Part shown: positions 6,236 to 6,249 of the stretch, one piece after another | Layout of the letters: each line of letters begins with the position of its first letter | Numbering within the stretch: the stretch's first letter is position 1 | Assembly (NCBI GenBank): GCA_007695205.1 | Contig: REEF01000793.1 | Span: 1 to 6,249, forward strand | Direction of reading: 5' to 3' | Source of the DNA: Planctomycetaceae bacterium | GTDB lineage: Bacteria > Planctomycetota > Planctomycetia > Pirellulales > Pirellulaceae | DNA: 6,249 nt | Made by a program: the position numbers and the translations under genes | Notes under the pieces: generated by a model | Told to the model about the DNA's origin: nothing | The model's database searches: none | The model's input: only the letters and a program-made list of their open reading frames with translations

Positions 6236-6249
6236 TTGTAGGTTGGGAC
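6236..6249 (+). repeat. Possible first arm of a dispersed inverted repeat, cut by the window edge
   Basis: TTGTAGGTTGGGAC resembles, from memory, the arm of short imperfect palindromes (arm GGT-GGGAC, mirrored by GTCCCACC) scattered between genes in Pirellulaceae genomes. The second arm would lie beyond the edge, so this cannot be confirmed here. Confidence 0.25.

Noticed and set aside
1..6249. CRISPR array, insertion sequence, tRNA or toxin-antitoxin pair
   Set aside because: No regularly spaced repeats, transposase motifs, terminal inverted repeats, cloverleaf-like sequence or small paired genes were seen on either strand.

Overview
The window is an ordinary-looking stretch of bacterial chromosome with five protein genes. 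One is cut by the left edge on the minus strand. The other four run left to right on the plus strand. Several traits fit a planctomycete, most likely a Pirellulaceae (Rhodopirellula-like) organism: a secreted PQQ-type beta-propeller protein opening with the W-x-x-W-R-G-P motif, a secreted bacterial glucuronoyl esterase, a plant/cyanobacterial-style GlgC, loose spacing between most genes, and moderately GC-rich DNA full of CGATCG/GATCG words. This is inference from protein style. No rRNA or other taxonomic marker is present.

Layout: positions 1-504 (minus) hold the first 168 codons of glgC, ADP-glucose pyrophosphorylase, the committed step of glycogen synthesis. Positions 505-810 are a divergent intergenic region. 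It holds the glgC ribosome binding site, a good plus-strand sigma70-like promoter (703-730), a small hairpin in the expected leader, and a 13-bp tandem duplication that copies the start codon of the next gene. Positions 811-2466 encode an AMP-forming long-chain acyl-CoA synthetase-like enzyme. After 57 bp comes a secreted PQQ-like beta-propeller protein (2524-3822). After a 91-bp gap with a second candidate promoter comes a secreted CE15-type glucuronoyl esterase (3914-5209). It is followed, with only 3 bp between stop and start, by a fumarylacetoacetate hydrolase (FAH) family enzyme (5213-6196). The window ends in a short GC palindrome and a sequence that looks like the first arm of a dispersed inverted repeat.

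How the genes may work together: the esterase and FAH genes are almost certainly co-transcribed. A plausible but unproven reading is that the exported esterase frees sugar acids from plant or algal polysaccharide and the cytosolic FAH enzyme acts on a 2-keto/diketo acid from downstream catabolism. The acyl-CoA synthetase and propeller protein have no obvious link to this, or to GlgC, beyond being neighbours.

I do not see an evident new defence, mobile or RNA-based system. The points most worth checking are the duplicated start codon of the synthetase gene, the missing canonical acid in the esterase, the altered C-terminal lysine motif of the synthetase, and the cysteine-rich, Arg-rich active-site loop of the FAH protein.
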